In this document: in pieces, positions 54,386-62,960 of the stretch
How positions within the stretch are numbered: position 1 is the stretch's first letter
How the letters are laid out: every line of letters begins with the position of its first letter
DNA from: an uncultured Clostridium sp.
Lineage (GTDB): Bacteria; Bacillota; Clostridia; TANB77; CAG-508
Direction: 5' to 3'
Assembly: GCA_947570695.1 (NCBI GenBank)
Contig: CANOVB010000001.1
Location: 140,553-204,552 of the forward strand
Length of the DNA stretch: 64,000 nt
Position numbers and translations under genes: made by a program
The notes under the pieces: generated by a model
What the model saw: the letters and a program-made list of their open reading frames with translations, nothing else
Told to the model about the DNA's origin: nothing
Database searches by the model: none

Positions 54386-55276
54386 GTGATAAAAATAAAA
54401 GTAGCAATTATATCAGATATTCATGGAAATTGTGTAGCATTAAAAGAAATAGTAAAAGATGCGAATAAAAATGGAGTTAGCGACTTCGTTTTTTTAGGTG
54501 ATATGGTACATGATTTACCTTTTGGAAATGAAACTTTAGAGATTGTTAGAAGTATTAGTAATAAAGTAATAAAAGGAAATAAAGAACAATATTTAATAGA
54601 ATATGATCAAGAACAATATGATTGGGATAATGTACAATTTAGAAATAATAAATTTATGTATAAAGAAATATCAAGGGATAATTTAGAATATTTAAAAACA
54701 TTGCCAATTTCTATAACAGTAGAGTATGAAGGAGTGAAAATATTGTTTGTACATGGATCTCCAAAATCTGTTGAAGAACAACTACATAGGGTAGATAGAG
54801 AATTATTAGATAAATACACATCAAATTTAAAAGAAGATGTTTTAGTTTTTGGACATACACATGAAAAAATTTGGTATGAATACATAAATAATAAATTGGT
54901 TGTAAGTGCTGGATGTGCAGGAGTATCACCATGTTATATAGGTGGTGCAGAATATGTTATATTAAATATCGAAGATGGAAAAATAGAAGTAAAGCCAAAG
55001 CTAGTTAATTATGATATTGAAGAATTAAAACAAAAAATAATAAGATGTGGAATTTTAGAACAAGACAGGGTTTTTATGAATTTAACTTATAATGCAATAA
55101 GAGGAGAAGGAGATATAAGATATAAATTCTTTAAGGAAGCAAAAACAATAATGTTAGAAAGAAATGGAAAATGTTATAAAGATAATGCTAAAGGAATTTT
55201 TAAATATTTTAAGTTATATGATGATGACATTTGGCTTGGACTAGCAGAAAAATATAAGGAATATTTTATACTTTAA
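54386..55276 (+). CDS. metallophosphoesterase family protein
   Basis: 296 residues by the GTG at 54386. VAIISDIHGNCVALKEI, VFLGDMVHDLPF, KVIKGNKEQ, LFVHGSPKS and VLVFGHTHEKIW form the complete binuclear metal site of calcineurin-like phosphoesterases, close to YfcE/diadenosine-hydrolase types. The extra C-terminal 90 residues are not recognised. Start unclear: GAGGTG overlaps the GTG and would better serve an AUA three codons later (giving the usual MKVAIISDIHGN), a rare start codon. Confidence 0.88.
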   Translation: MIKIKVAIISDIHGNCVALKEIVKDANKNGVSDFVFLGDMVHDLPFGNETLEIVRSISNKVIKGNKEQYLIEYDQEQYDWDNVQFRNNKFMYKEISRDNLEYLKTLPISITVEYEGVKILFVHGSPKSVEEQLHRVDRELLDKYTSNLKEDVLVFGHTHEKIWYEYINNKLVVSAGCAGVSPCYIGGAEYVILNIEDGKIEVKPKLVNYDIEELKQKIIRCGILEQDRVFMNLTYNAIRGEGDIRYKFFKEAKTIMLERNGKCYKDNAKGIFKYFKLYDDDIWLGLAEKYKEYFIL

Positions 55277-55301
55277 AAGTAATAATAAGTAAGGAAAAAT
55301 T

Positions 55302-55538
55302 ATGAGATTAGATAAGTTTTTAAAAGTTAGTAGAGTAATAAAAAGAAGAACTGTTGCAAATGATGCAGCAGATAGTGGAAGAATTGCAGTAAATGGAAAA
55401 GTTGTAAAACCTAGTTATGAAGTTAAAGTAGGAGATATAGTTGAGATAAAATTTGGAGATAAAGTTTCTAGATTTGAAATATTAAAAATTCCTACAGTGC
55501 AAGGCAAAGATTTGGGAGAGATAATAAAAATATTATAA
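55302..55538 (+). CDS. rqcP: S4-domain RNA-binding protein RqcP
   Basis: 78 residues, a single S4 domain: MRLDKFLKVSRVIKRRTVANDAADSGRIAVNGKVVKPSYEVKVGD. In Bacillus this protein (YabO) helps RqcH add alanine tails to stalled chains on the 50S subunit. AAGGAAAA lies before the ATG, 25 bases after the phosphoesterase. It ends in a terminator. Confidence 0.9.
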   Translation: MRLDKFLKVSRVIKRRTVANDAADSGRIAVNGKVVKPSYEVKVGDIVEIKFGDKVSRFEILKIPTVQGKDLGEIIKIL

Positions 55539-55565
55539 AAAAATGAAGCAATAGCTTCATTTTTT
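55538..55565 (+). terminator. terminator of rqcP
   Basis: A stem AAAATGAAGC / GCTTCATTTT with a 4-base loop is followed by a T-run. Confidence 0.85.
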
Positions 55566-55569
55566 GTTC

Positions 55570-55770
55570 TATAATAGGAAAGTGCCTTGCACTTCCTATT
55601 ATATAAAGCTTTCAACAATTTGTACAGAAAAATTTCTCAGAAATTTTTCGCACATCGAACATTTATTAGCTGTGTGAAATGAGCTACAGCTAAGTTATAC
55701 AGAGGAAATACGTGGACAATTCAGTAAAGTTTCGTCTTTTGCATATTAAATATTGTCCACTTTTGTTCTA
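55570..55770 (+). repeat. dispersed hairpin repeat, longest copy
   Basis: Modules in order: a GGAAAGTGC..GCACTTCC hairpin (55576-55600), TATAAAGCTTTCAACAA, the GAAAAATTTC/GAAATTTTTC palindrome, the TTAGCTGT..ACAGCTAA hairpin, and a TGGACAATTCAGTA..ATATTGTCCA module. The first 130 bases match 16533-16667 and the last 55 match 9597-9650. Non-coding; it starts directly behind the rqcP terminator. Confidence 0.88.
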
Positions 55771-55861
55771 AAAATACTATATATTTAGTAAAAAGATATG
55801 CGTTTTTTACTGAATAAAAGTTTTACTAATAGTAATATTTTTGCAAAATATATTGATAGAA

Positions 55862-55890
55862 TTGACATTACAGGAAAATAATAGTATAAT
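55862..55890 (+). promoter_or_regulatory. promoter of the RNase J gene, long leader
   Basis: TTGACA (55862-55867), 17 bases, TATAAT (55885-55890). The leader of about 360 bases up to the gene is AT-rich; the only clear structure is an AATCATAGA..TCTATGATT hairpin near 56072-56095. No known riboswitch is recognised. Confidence 0.7.
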
Positions 55891-56255
55891 ATTATACAGT
55901 ATTAATGAGATTTATATAAAAATAAAAAAGTTTAGATCGGAAATATAAAAATAAAAAATGTACGGAGCAAAAATTAAATATTATTAATTATTAAAAAGAA
56001 TGTTTTATTAGAGAAAGAGAGTAGCTCTAATATTTGTTGGTGTGTAAATTTTAATAAATATTTATTTTGAAATCATAGATTATATCTATGATTATTAGTA
56101 TTAATTGTAGTTTTATTTTTGAACCTTTTAAAATTTAAGAAATAATTTTAAATTAAACTTTTATTGAAATTTATAAATAAGATTAAATTTCAAGATATAA
56201 ATTTTATATACGAGAAGAAAAATTGTAAAGGAAAGGAGAGTATATTAGAGGTTCG

Positions 56256-58235
56256 TTGTCTAATATACGAAATATTATGGAGGAAAATAAAATATCAAAA
56301 GATGAAAAGGGGACAAAAATAAGAAGATATCCTCGAAATGTTAGTGCGCAAAAGAATAGCAAAAAAGATAATTCAAATGCACAAAAGGGAAATCAAATTA
56401 TTAAAAATCCAAAAGAAAATAAGTCTAATAGAAATGCTAAAAATTCATTAAAAAAGACTATGAATAATCAAAAAAAATCTATAGTTAAAAAAGAAGCAAA
56501 TCCTATTGTAAAACTTGAAAGAAGAGATATGGTAAAGATTTCAGAAAAGCCATTAGCAATAAAAGAAGATTTTTCATTTAAAAAAGATAATTTAAAAATA
56601 ATTCCTTTAGGAGGAATTGAAGAAATTGGCAAAAATATTACTGTTTTTGAATATGGAAATGATATTGTTTTAGTAGACTGTGGTGTTGCATTTCCAGAAG
56701 AAGATATGCTTGGTATAGATTTGGTTATACCTGATTTTACTTATCTTGAAAGAAACAAAGAAAAGATAAGAGGACTTGTTATAACACATGGACATGAGGA
56801 CCATATTGGTTCTATAGCGTATCTTTTAAAACAAATGAATATACCAATTTATGCTACAAAATTAACTATTGGTTTAATTTCTAATAAATTAGAAGAACAT
56901 AAATTATTAAAATCAGCCAAATTACATGTTGTAAAACAAGGGCAAACTATAGTACTTGGAAAAATTAGAGTAGAATTTATAAGAAGCTGTCATAGTATTC
57001 CTGATTCTGTTGCTTTAGCAATTCATACACCAGTAGGTACAGTAGTTCACACTGGAGATTTTAAAATAGATTACACTCCTATTGATGATCAAAAAATAGA
57101 TTTAGGACGTTTAGCTGAATTAGGAAATAGAGGAGTTTTGGCATTACTTTCAGATAGTACTAATGCTGAGAGAAAAGGATATACGATGTCCGAAAGTACA
57201 GTAGGAGAAGTGTTTGACAAGTTATTTATGAATTGCAAAAAAAGAATTGTAGTTGCAACTTTTGCTTCTAATATGCATAGAGTGCAACAAATAGTAAATT
57301 CAGCAGTTGCAAATAATAGAAAAATAGCTATATGTGGAAGAAGTATGATAAATATGATACAAACTTCTGTTGAATTAGGATATATTCATGCTCCTAAAGA
57401 TGTATTTATTGAAATAGATATGATTAAAAATTATACAGACGAACAATTAGTTATTATAACTACAGGTAGTCAAGGAGAGCCAATGTCAGCTCTAACAAGA
57501 ATGGCAAATGGAGAACATAGAAAAGTAAATATTAATTCTAATGATTTAGTTATAATATCTGCCACTCCAATACCAGGAAATGAAAAATTTGTTGCAAAAG
57601 TAATTGATGATTTAATGAAGATAGGTGCAGAAGTTGTTTATAGTTCTTTGGCAGATGTACACGTTTCAGGACATGCTTGTCAAGAAGAACAGAAATTGAT
57701 GTTATCTTTAGTAAGACCAAAATATTTTATACCAGTTCATGGAGAATATAGACAATTAATAGCACATAGAAATACAGCTAGACAAATGGGAATTCCAGCA
57801 GATAATATTATATTAATGAAAAATGGTAGAGTTCTAGAATTAAATGAAACAGAAGCAAAATTTTCTGGAACAGTACCAGTTGGAAAAGTATTTGTTGATG
57901 GTTTAGGAGTAGGAGATGTAGGAAATATTGTTTTAAGAGATAGACAACATTTATCACAAGATGGATTAATTATAGTTGTACTAACTATGAATCATGCTGG
58001 AAATGTTGTTGCAGGACCTGATATAATTTCAAGAGGATTTGTATATGTAAGAGAATCTGAAAACTTAATGGAAGAAGTAAAAACTCTAGTAAATGTAGAA
58101 GTCATGAAATGTGTTGATAATCATATTTCAGATTGGTCTACAATAAAAACTACAATAAGAGATTCATTAAGAGAGTATATTTTTCAAGTAACAAAAAGAA
58201 ATCCGATGATTTTGCCTATTATAATGGAAATTTAA
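56256..58235 (+). CDS. rnj: ribonuclease J
   Basis: 659 residues from TTG 56256; ATG 56277 is an alternative. Metallo-beta-lactamase/beta-CASP fold: VITHGHEDHIGSIAYLL, VHTGDFKID, LSDSTNAE, and the C-terminal PVHGEYRQLIAHRNTARQMG. Endonuclease and 5'-3' exonuclease of mRNA decay and rRNA maturation. The usual protein is about 555 residues: here an extra N-terminal segment of about 110 residues is Lys/Asn-rich and disordered, perhaps an RNA- or ribosome-binding tail. A terminator follows. Confidence 0.95.
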   Translation: MSNIRNIMEENKISKDEKGTKIRRYPRNVSAQKNSKKDNSNAQKGNQIIKNPKENKSNRNAKNSLKKTMNNQKKSIVKKEANPIVKLERRDMVKISEKPLAIKEDFSFKKDNLKIIPLGGIEEIGKNITVFEYGNDIVLVDCGVAFPEEDMLGIDLVIPDFTYLERNKEKIRGLVITHGHEDHIGSIAYLLKQMNIPIYATKLTIGLISNKLEEHKLLKSAKLHVVKQGQTIVLGKIRVEFIRSCHSIPDSVALAIHTPVGTVVHTGDFKIDYTPIDDQKIDLGRLAELGNRGVLALLSDSTNAERKGYTMSESTVGEVFDKLFMNCKKRIVVATFASNMHRVQQIVNSAVANNRKIAICGRSMINMIQTSVELGYIHAPKDVFIEIDMIKNYTDEQLVIITTGSQGEPMSALTRMANGEHRKVNINSNDLVIISATPIPGNEKFVAKVIDDLMKIGAEVVYSSLADVHVSGHACQEEQKLMLSLVRPKYFIPVHGEYRQLIAHRNTARQMGIPADNIILMKNGRVLELNETEAKFSGTVPVGKVFVDGLGVGDVGNIVLRDRQHLSQDGLIIVVLTMNHAGNVVAGPDIISRGFVYVRESENLMEEVKTLVNVEVMKCVDNHISDWSTIKTTIRDSLREYIFQVTKRNPMILPIIMEI

Positions 58236-58245
58236 TAAAATGCAG

Positions 58246-58280
58246 TAATACCAAGCTAGTTACAGCTTGGTATTATTTGT
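58246..58280 (+). terminator. terminator of the RNase J gene
   Basis: A perfect 12-bp stem (TAATACCAAGCT / AGCTTGGTATTA) is followed by TTTGTTTG. Confidence 0.8.
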
Positions 58281-58293
58281 TTGTTACCCTTTT

Positions 58294-58440
58294 GTTACCC
58301 ACCAAGTAAACTCAGATAAGTTTTAAACTCTTTTTCCATGATAATTAAATTATAAAAAAAGCGATATGCTGGCATATATTTCAGACGTTCATAATGACTT
58401 TTTACGAACTCATAAGTTATATCTATCTTAATATATGTCA
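58294..58440 (-). pseudogene. C-terminal remnant of an unknown gene
   Basis: On the minus strand an open frame of about 50 codons reads ..DITYEFVKSHYERLKYMPAY, then RFFYNLIIMEKEFKTYLSLL and GG-stop, with no start or ribosome site. It is more GC-rich than the surroundings. Just beyond the stop, GTTACCC occurs twice (plus strand 58284-58300). It looks like the tail of a mobile-element gene left after deletion; the family is not certain. Confidence 0.4.
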
Positions 58441-58472
58441 AAATAAGTTTTTTTAAAAAATGTAAAACAAAC

Positions 58473-58520
58473 TTGACATTTTTTAAAAAAGAAACTATAA
58501 TAAAGTAAAGTTAACTTTAC
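58473..58520 (+). promoter_or_regulatory. promoter and operator of the XRE regulator pair
   Basis: TTGACA (58473-58478), 17 bases, TATAAT (58496-58501). Directly behind the -10 is a perfect 16-bp palindrome GTAAAGTTAACTTTAC (58505-58520), a likely autoregulatory operator. Confidence 0.75.
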
Positions 58521-58551
58521 ATTTTTTTAAAAATGATAGGAGATTGATGAG

Positions 58552-58752
58552 TTGAAGAATAAAGTTGAAGAATTTAGAAAATTATTAAATGAGAAACAAG
58601 AAGACTTAGCTAATATATTGGGGGTAACTAGACAGACTATTATTTCTATAGAAAAAGGAAAGTATAATCCTTCAATATTATTAGCATTTAAAATGGCTAA
58701 TCACTTTGGAAAATCTATTGAAGAGATTTTTATTTATGAGGAGGAAGAATAA
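58552..58752 (+). CDS. XRE-family transcriptional regulator
   Basis: 66 residues, TTG start after AGGAG. The whole protein is a helix-turn-helix (KQEDLANILGVTRQTIISIEKGKYNPSILLAFKMANHF), the short YozG-like type that usually represses its own operon. The stop is directly followed by the start of a membrane gene, with which it forms a pair. The operator-like palindrome upstream supports autoregulation. Confidence 0.92.
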   Translation: MKNKVEEFRKLLNEKQEDLANILGVTRQTIISIEKGKYNPSILLAFKMANHFGKSIEEIFIYEEEE

Positions 58753-59172
58753 ATGGGAAAGAGGTTAAAAATAAAATGTGTTTTATCAGCAATTCTTATG
58801 ATAATTGGAATAGCATCTTTAATATTTGCATTCCAAATAGGAGAAGATAACGAAGTAAAAAAAGGCTTTATGAGTGGATTTGGAACAAGTCTTTTAATTG
58901 GAAGTTTTGTTTTATTAGTAAAAAATTTAAGTGCATTAAGAAATCCAGAAAAATTAAGAAAAAGAGAAATAAAAGAAACAGATGAAAGATCTGTTGCAAT
59001 TTATACAAAATCAATGGCAGTAACGTTTAGAATAAGTGTAATTTTAGAGGCAATTATAGCAGTTGGCTTAGTATGTGCAAATGTTGAATATGGAGCACAT
59101 TTAGGGTCGCTTATAGGAGCGCAAATGATAATTTTTATTATTTGCAGTATAATAATTTCAAAAAAAATATAA
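58753..59172 (+). CDS. membrane protein paired with an XRE regulator
   Basis: 139 residues with four hydrophobic helices (VLSAILMIIGIASLIFAFQ, SGFGTSLLIGSFVLLV, VTFRISVILEAIIAVGLV, LGSLIGAQMIIFIICSIII) and a charged loop (RKREIKETDERSVAIYTKS). The ATG follows the regulator stop without a gap, so the two are coupled. This pairing is common in Firmicutes (DUF2178-like membrane proteins); the function is unknown. Confidence 0.8.
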   Translation: MGKRLKIKCVLSAILMIIGIASLIFAFQIGEDNEVKKGFMSGFGTSLLIGSFVLLVKNLSALRNPEKLRKREIKETDERSVAIYTKSMAVTFRISVILEAIIAVGLVCANVEYGAHLGSLIGAQMIIFIICSIIISKKI

Positions 59173-59303
59173 ATAATTATTAAAAAGTGATTCTTAAAAA
59201 TAATTAATGAGTAGAGAAAATATTTTATGCTTTACTTGTTAATTATTTTTTTTAATGATATCATTTTATATAGAATTTATTATAAAGTGAAAATGGTGGT
59301 AAA

Positions 59304-59969
59304 ATGGTTAAAAACTTGATATTTGACTTAGATAACACAATAATTTTTGATGAAGAAAATTTTATGGATTATTATAAAATAGCTTTAGAAAAATTAAATT
59401 ATGATATTAATTATTATGATAAAATTTGTTATGCAATGGATGAATATGAAGAATTAGTTACAGAAAAGACTTTATATACTTCAAAAGACGAGTTATTAAA
59501 ATATCTTAATCAAAGTTTAAACCAAGATTATAAACCAGAATTAATAGATGAACTTCTTGAATGTGTTGGAAAATATTGGATAAAACCAGTACTTTTAGAA
59601 GAGAAAATAGCAAGATATTTATCAGAAAAATATAATTTATATATATATACTAATTTTTTTGAAGAGGCTCAAGTTAAAAGAATAAAAAATATTGGATATG
59701 ATAAATATTTTAAAAAAGTATTTGGAGCAGATACTTGTGGATTAAAACCTTTTAAGCAGGGAATTAAAAATGTTTTAAATAAAATTGGAGCATTACCAGA
59801 AGAATGCGTAATGATAGGAGATACAAAAGGAAAGGAAATATTATCTGCAAGTTTAGTCGGAATGAAAGCAATTTTATTTAATTACGATGGAAATAGAGAT
59901 AAAGAAAATATAAAAATAGATAATTATATTAGTATAAATAAATTTGATGAATTATTAAAAATATTATAA
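59304..59969 (+). CDS. HAD-family hydrolase
   Basis: 221 residues. LIFDLDNTIIFDEENF is motif I; IYTNFFEEAQ is motif II, GLKPFKQGI holds the Lys, and MIGDTKGKEILSASLVGMKAI is motif IV. Helical cap between about 20 and 90. A small-molecule phosphatase of unknown substrate, in the YjjG/pyrophosphatase-like group. GGTGG precedes the ATG. Confidence 0.88.
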   Translation: MVKNLIFDLDNTIIFDEENFMDYYKIALEKLNYDINYYDKICYAMDEYEELVTEKTLYTSKDELLKYLNQSLNQDYKPELIDELLECVGKYWIKPVLLEEKIARYLSEKYNLYIYTNFFEEAQVKRIKNIGYDKYFKKVFGADTCGLKPFKQGIKNVLNKIGALPEECVMIGDTKGKEILSASLVGMKAILFNYDGNRDKENIKIDNYISINKFDELLKIL

Positions 59970-59980
59970 AGAAGTAAAAA

Positions 59981-60088
59981 ATGGAAACAGACAGATTGTA
60001 CAGAAAAAATATAAATGTCAAGATACAAAGAATTAGAAGGGAAAGAGAAAGTACATATTTAGACTATTATGACGGAAAACGTTGGTAA
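59981..60088 (+). CDS. possible small basic protein
   Basis: 35 codons: METDRLYRKNINVKIQRIRR followed by ERESTYLDYYDGKRW. The composition is protein-like and host-like, but the ribosome site (AAGAAG) is weak and no family is known. It lies in the 187-base gap before gltX. Confidence 0.3.
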   Translation: METDRLYRKNINVKIQRIRRERESTYLDYYDGKRW

Positions 60089-60156
60089 TCTATATTGAAA
60101 AATCATAAAAGGTTTGGTATAATTGAAAAGATAAAATTAGAAAAGAGGATTAAAGC

Positions 60157-61785
60157 ATGGATAATAAAGATTTAGCAAATTTAATATTTCCAAATGTAAA
60201 AGGTACAGAATATTATGAAGAAAAATATAAAGAAAGAAATTTGCCAGAGGGAGCAATAGTAACAAGATTTGCACCAAGTCCAACAGGTTTTGTACATATT
60301 GGAGGGATTTATCAAAGTTTAATTGCAAAACTTATGACAAAAGAAAATGGTGTATTTTTTGTTAGAATAGAAGATACAGATCAAAAAAGAGAAGTTGAAG
60401 GCGGAACTGAGGAAATTTTAGAAGCTTTAAAAGATTTTGATTTATCTCCAGACGAATATATAGATGAGAATAATATAGATCATGGAGATTATGGACCTTA
60501 TAAACAATCATTAAGAAAAGATATATATCAATCTTATGCTAAAAAGTTACTTGAAGAAGGAAAGGCATACCCATGTTTTTGTACTCCAGAAGATTTAGAA
60601 AAAATTAGAAATGATCAAGAAAAAGCAAAAGAAAGAACTGGTTATTATGGAAAATGGACAAAATGTAGAAATATGCCAGTAGATATGGCTATTGAAAAAA
60701 TAAAAAATGGAGATCCATATATTGTAAGATTTAAATCACCAGGAAATCCAGATAAAAAAATTAAACATAAAGATGTTATAAAAGGGAGTGTAGACTTTCC
60801 AGAAAACGATCAAGATATTGTAATAATAAAATCAGATGGACTTCCAACATATCATTTTGCTCATTTAGTAGATGATCACTTAATGGGAACAACAATGGTA
60901 ATAAGAGCTGATGAATGGCTTGCTTCTGTTCCACTTCACTTGCAACTTTTCTATGTTGCAGGTTTTAAAGCACCAAAATATGCTCATATATCTCCAATGA
61001 TGAAAACGGACGGAGAAGGAAAACGTAAGTTGAGTAAAAGAAAAGATCCAGAGTCAGCAGTAGGGTATTATAAAGAAGAAGGTATACCAAAAGACTCAGT
61101 TTTAGAATATTTAATGAATATAGCAAATTCTAATTTCGAAATTTGGAGAAAACAAAATCCAGATAAATCAATGTATGAATTTGATTTTGATATAAAGAAA
61201 ATGAGTGTTAGTGGTGCATTATTTGATATGGTTAAAATGCTTGATGTATCTAAAAATGTTATATCAAGATATTCAGCAGAAAAAGTATATAATGAAGCAT
61301 ATGTTTGGGCAAAAGAATATGATGAAGAACTTAAACAAATGCTTGATAATAAAGAATACTCTCTAAGAGTTTTAGGAATAGAAAGAGGAAATTCAAAACC
61401 TCGTAAAGATATAGCTAAATGGTCTGATATAAAACATTCAATTTATTATATGTATTCAGAAAAGTTTGATAAAAATGGGGAATTTGAATATCAAAAAATA
61501 TCAGATAAAGAAGAAATCGAAAAAATAGTAAAAACATATTTTGAAAAATATTATAATGAAAATGATGATAAAGAAACTTGGTTTAATAAAATGAAAGACC
61601 TAGCAGAAGAACTTGGCTATAGCAGAGAAGTAAAAGAATATAAAGCAAATCCAGATTCTTATAAAGGACATGTTGGCGATATTAGTACAGTTATAAGAGT
61701 AAAATTAACTGGAAGAAGTAATACTCCAGATCTTTATGAAATCATGAAAGTATTAGGAACAAGTGAAATAAAAAATAGAATATAG
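60157..61785 (+). CDS. gltX: glutamate--tRNA ligase
   Basis: 542 residues, class I synthetase. RFAPSPTGFVHIGGIYQSL holds the HIGH-type motif at about 38-48, and GEGKRKLSKRKDPE the KLSKR motif at about 291. ARAD-like VIRADEWLASVPLHLQL is also present. The protein is longer than the usual 480-500 residues. It charges tRNA-Glu such as the one at 24.3 kb and, in many Clostridia, also tRNA-Gln. AGAGG precedes the ATG. Confidence 0.95.
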   Translation: MDNKDLANLIFPNVKGTEYYEEKYKERNLPEGAIVTRFAPSPTGFVHIGGIYQSLIAKLMTKENGVFFVRIEDTDQKREVEGGTEEILEALKDFDLSPDEYIDENNIDHGDYGPYKQSLRKDIYQSYAKKLLEEGKAYPCFCTPEDLEKIRNDQEKAKERTGYYGKWTKCRNMPVDMAIEKIKNGDPYIVRFKSPGNPDKKIKHKDVIKGSVDFPENDQDIVIIKSDGLPTYHFAHLVDDHLMGTTMVIRADEWLASVPLHLQLFYVAGFKAPKYAHISPMMKTDGEGKRKLSKRKDPESAVGYYKEEGIPKDSVLEYLMNIANSNFEIWRKQNPDKSMYEFDFDIKKMSVSGALFDMVKMLDVSKNVISRYSAEKVYNEAYVWAKEYDEELKQMLDNKEYSLRVLGIERGNSKPRKDIAKWSDIKHSIYYMYSEKFDKNGEFEYQKISDKEEIEKIVKTYFEKYYNENDDKETWFNKMKDLAEELGYSREVKEYKANPDSYKGHVGDISTVIRVKLTGRSNTPDLYEIMKVLGTSEIKNRI

Positions 61786-61802
61786 AACAAAAGAGAGAAA
61801 AA

Positions 61803-61976
61803 ATGGAATATAATATTGGAGATATAGTAAAAACTAAAAAAGAACATCCATGTGGAAGTAAAGAATGGGAGATAATAAGAATAGGTGTGGATTTTAAGTT
61901 AAAATGTTCTGGCTGCAAGCATGTAGTTATATTGCCAAGGGAAAAAGCTATAAAAATAATAACTAAAAAAGTATAA
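61803..61976 (+). CDS. DUF951 family small protein
   Basis: 57 residues: YNIGDIVKTKKEHPCGSKEW, then IIRIGVDFKLKCSGCKHVV. The HPCG and CxxC pair with the KTKKEHPCG motif is the DUF951 signature, probably a small zinc- or nucleic-acid-binding beta fold. AGAGAG lies before the ATG, 17 bases after gltX. Confidence 0.88.
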   Translation: MEYNIGDIVKTKKEHPCGSKEWEIIRIGVDFKLKCSGCKHVVILPREKAIKIITKKV

Positions 61977-62003
61977 ATAAGAATATTATCATAAAACTTT
62001 TGT

Positions 62004-62032
62004 TTGACAAATCAAATGTTTTGTGATAATAT
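62004..62032 (+). promoter_or_regulatory. promoter of lexA
   Basis: TTGACA (62004-62009), 17 bases, TAATAT (62027-62032). I see no clear CGAAC-N4-GTTCG box here, only CAAATGTTTTG in the spacer. Confidence 0.6.
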
Positions 62033-62082
62033 TTTTTTATCAAAGAAATAGGTATTTTATAGAAAGGAAATTGGGGTATAAA

Positions 62083-62742
62083 ATGAGAAAAAAAGATCCA
62101 GATAGCTTAAATAAAAGAGAAAAAGCAATACTAAAATTTATTGAAAAACAAGTTAATTTAAATGGTTATCCACCATCAGTTAGAGAAATAGGAAAGGCTG
62201 TAGATTTAAAATCAACAGCAACTGTTCATGGTTATTTATCATCATTAGAGAAAAAAGGTTATATAAAAAAAGAAAGCCAAAAGGGGAGAACATTAAAATT
62301 AATAAAGGGTGGAGCTTATGAAGGAGAACAAGTTTCATTTGATAAAGAGGCATATTCAAGTAAAGAAATGGTTGATGTACCTGTTGTTGGAAAAATTACA
62401 GCCGGAGAACCAATTTTAGCTGTTGAAAATGTAACAGATACATTCCCAATTCCATTAGATTTTGTTGGAACAGGAGAAAGCTTTATGCTTACAGTAAGAG
62501 GAGAGAGTATGATAGAAGCTGGAATTTTGAATGGAGATTATATATTAGTTAGAAAACAAAACACAGCTCATAATGGGGAAATAGTAGTAGCTTTAATTGG
62601 AGAAGAAGCAACTGTAAAAACTTTCTATAAAGAAAAAGACCATATAAGATTACAACCAGAAAATTCTACAATGGACCCAATTATAGTTCCTGATTGTCAA
62701 ATTTTGGGAAAAGTATCAGGAGTATTTAGAAAAATAAGATAA
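62083..62742 (+). CDS. lexA: SOS response repressor LexA
   Basis: Start taken at ATG 62083 (219 residues); an ATG at 62023 lies within the promoter. Winged helix LNKREKAILKFIEKQVNLNGYPPSVREIGKAVDLKSTATVHGYLSSLEKKGYI. Self-cleavage site A107-G108 (ITAGEP), catalytic S142 (RGESMIEAG) and K179 (ATVKTF). RecA filaments trigger self-cleavage. recN in this window carries a matching SOS box. Confidence 0.97.
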   Translation: MRKKDPDSLNKREKAILKFIEKQVNLNGYPPSVREIGKAVDLKSTATVHGYLSSLEKKGYIKKESQKGRTLKLIKGGAYEGEQVSFDKEAYSSKEMVDVPVVGKITAGEPILAVENVTDTFPIPLDFVGTGESFMLTVRGESMIEAGILNGDYILVRKQNTAHNGEIVVALIGEEATVKTFYKEKDHIRLQPENSTMDPIIVPDCQILGKVSGVFRKIR

Positions 62743-62840
62743 TAAATATAAAAAGTAAAGAGATAAAAAATATAAAGAAAGTTAAAACATAATAAAAAAA
62801 TAATATATAAAAAATATAATTTAGAAGTATATTTAAAATA

Positions 62841-62866
62841 GGCAGTGCTAGAAAAAGCACTGCCAT
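62841..62866. terminator. hairpin between lexA and folC
   Basis: A perfect 9-bp stem (GGCAGTGCT / AGCACTGCC) in AT-rich DNA with weak T-runs on either strand. It may end lexA or folC transcription. Confidence 0.55.
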
Positions 62867-62960
62867 AAATTTTATAAAAAATATTAATTTATTGTATGAA
62901 TTTTGAAAATTTATTTTTTTATAGATTTGCATTATTTAATAACTTATATAATTATTTAAT

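Noticed and set aside
55891..56255. Riboswitch or T-box in the RNase J leader
   Set aside because: Only one simple hairpin is visible, with no conserved aptamer or T-box sequence.
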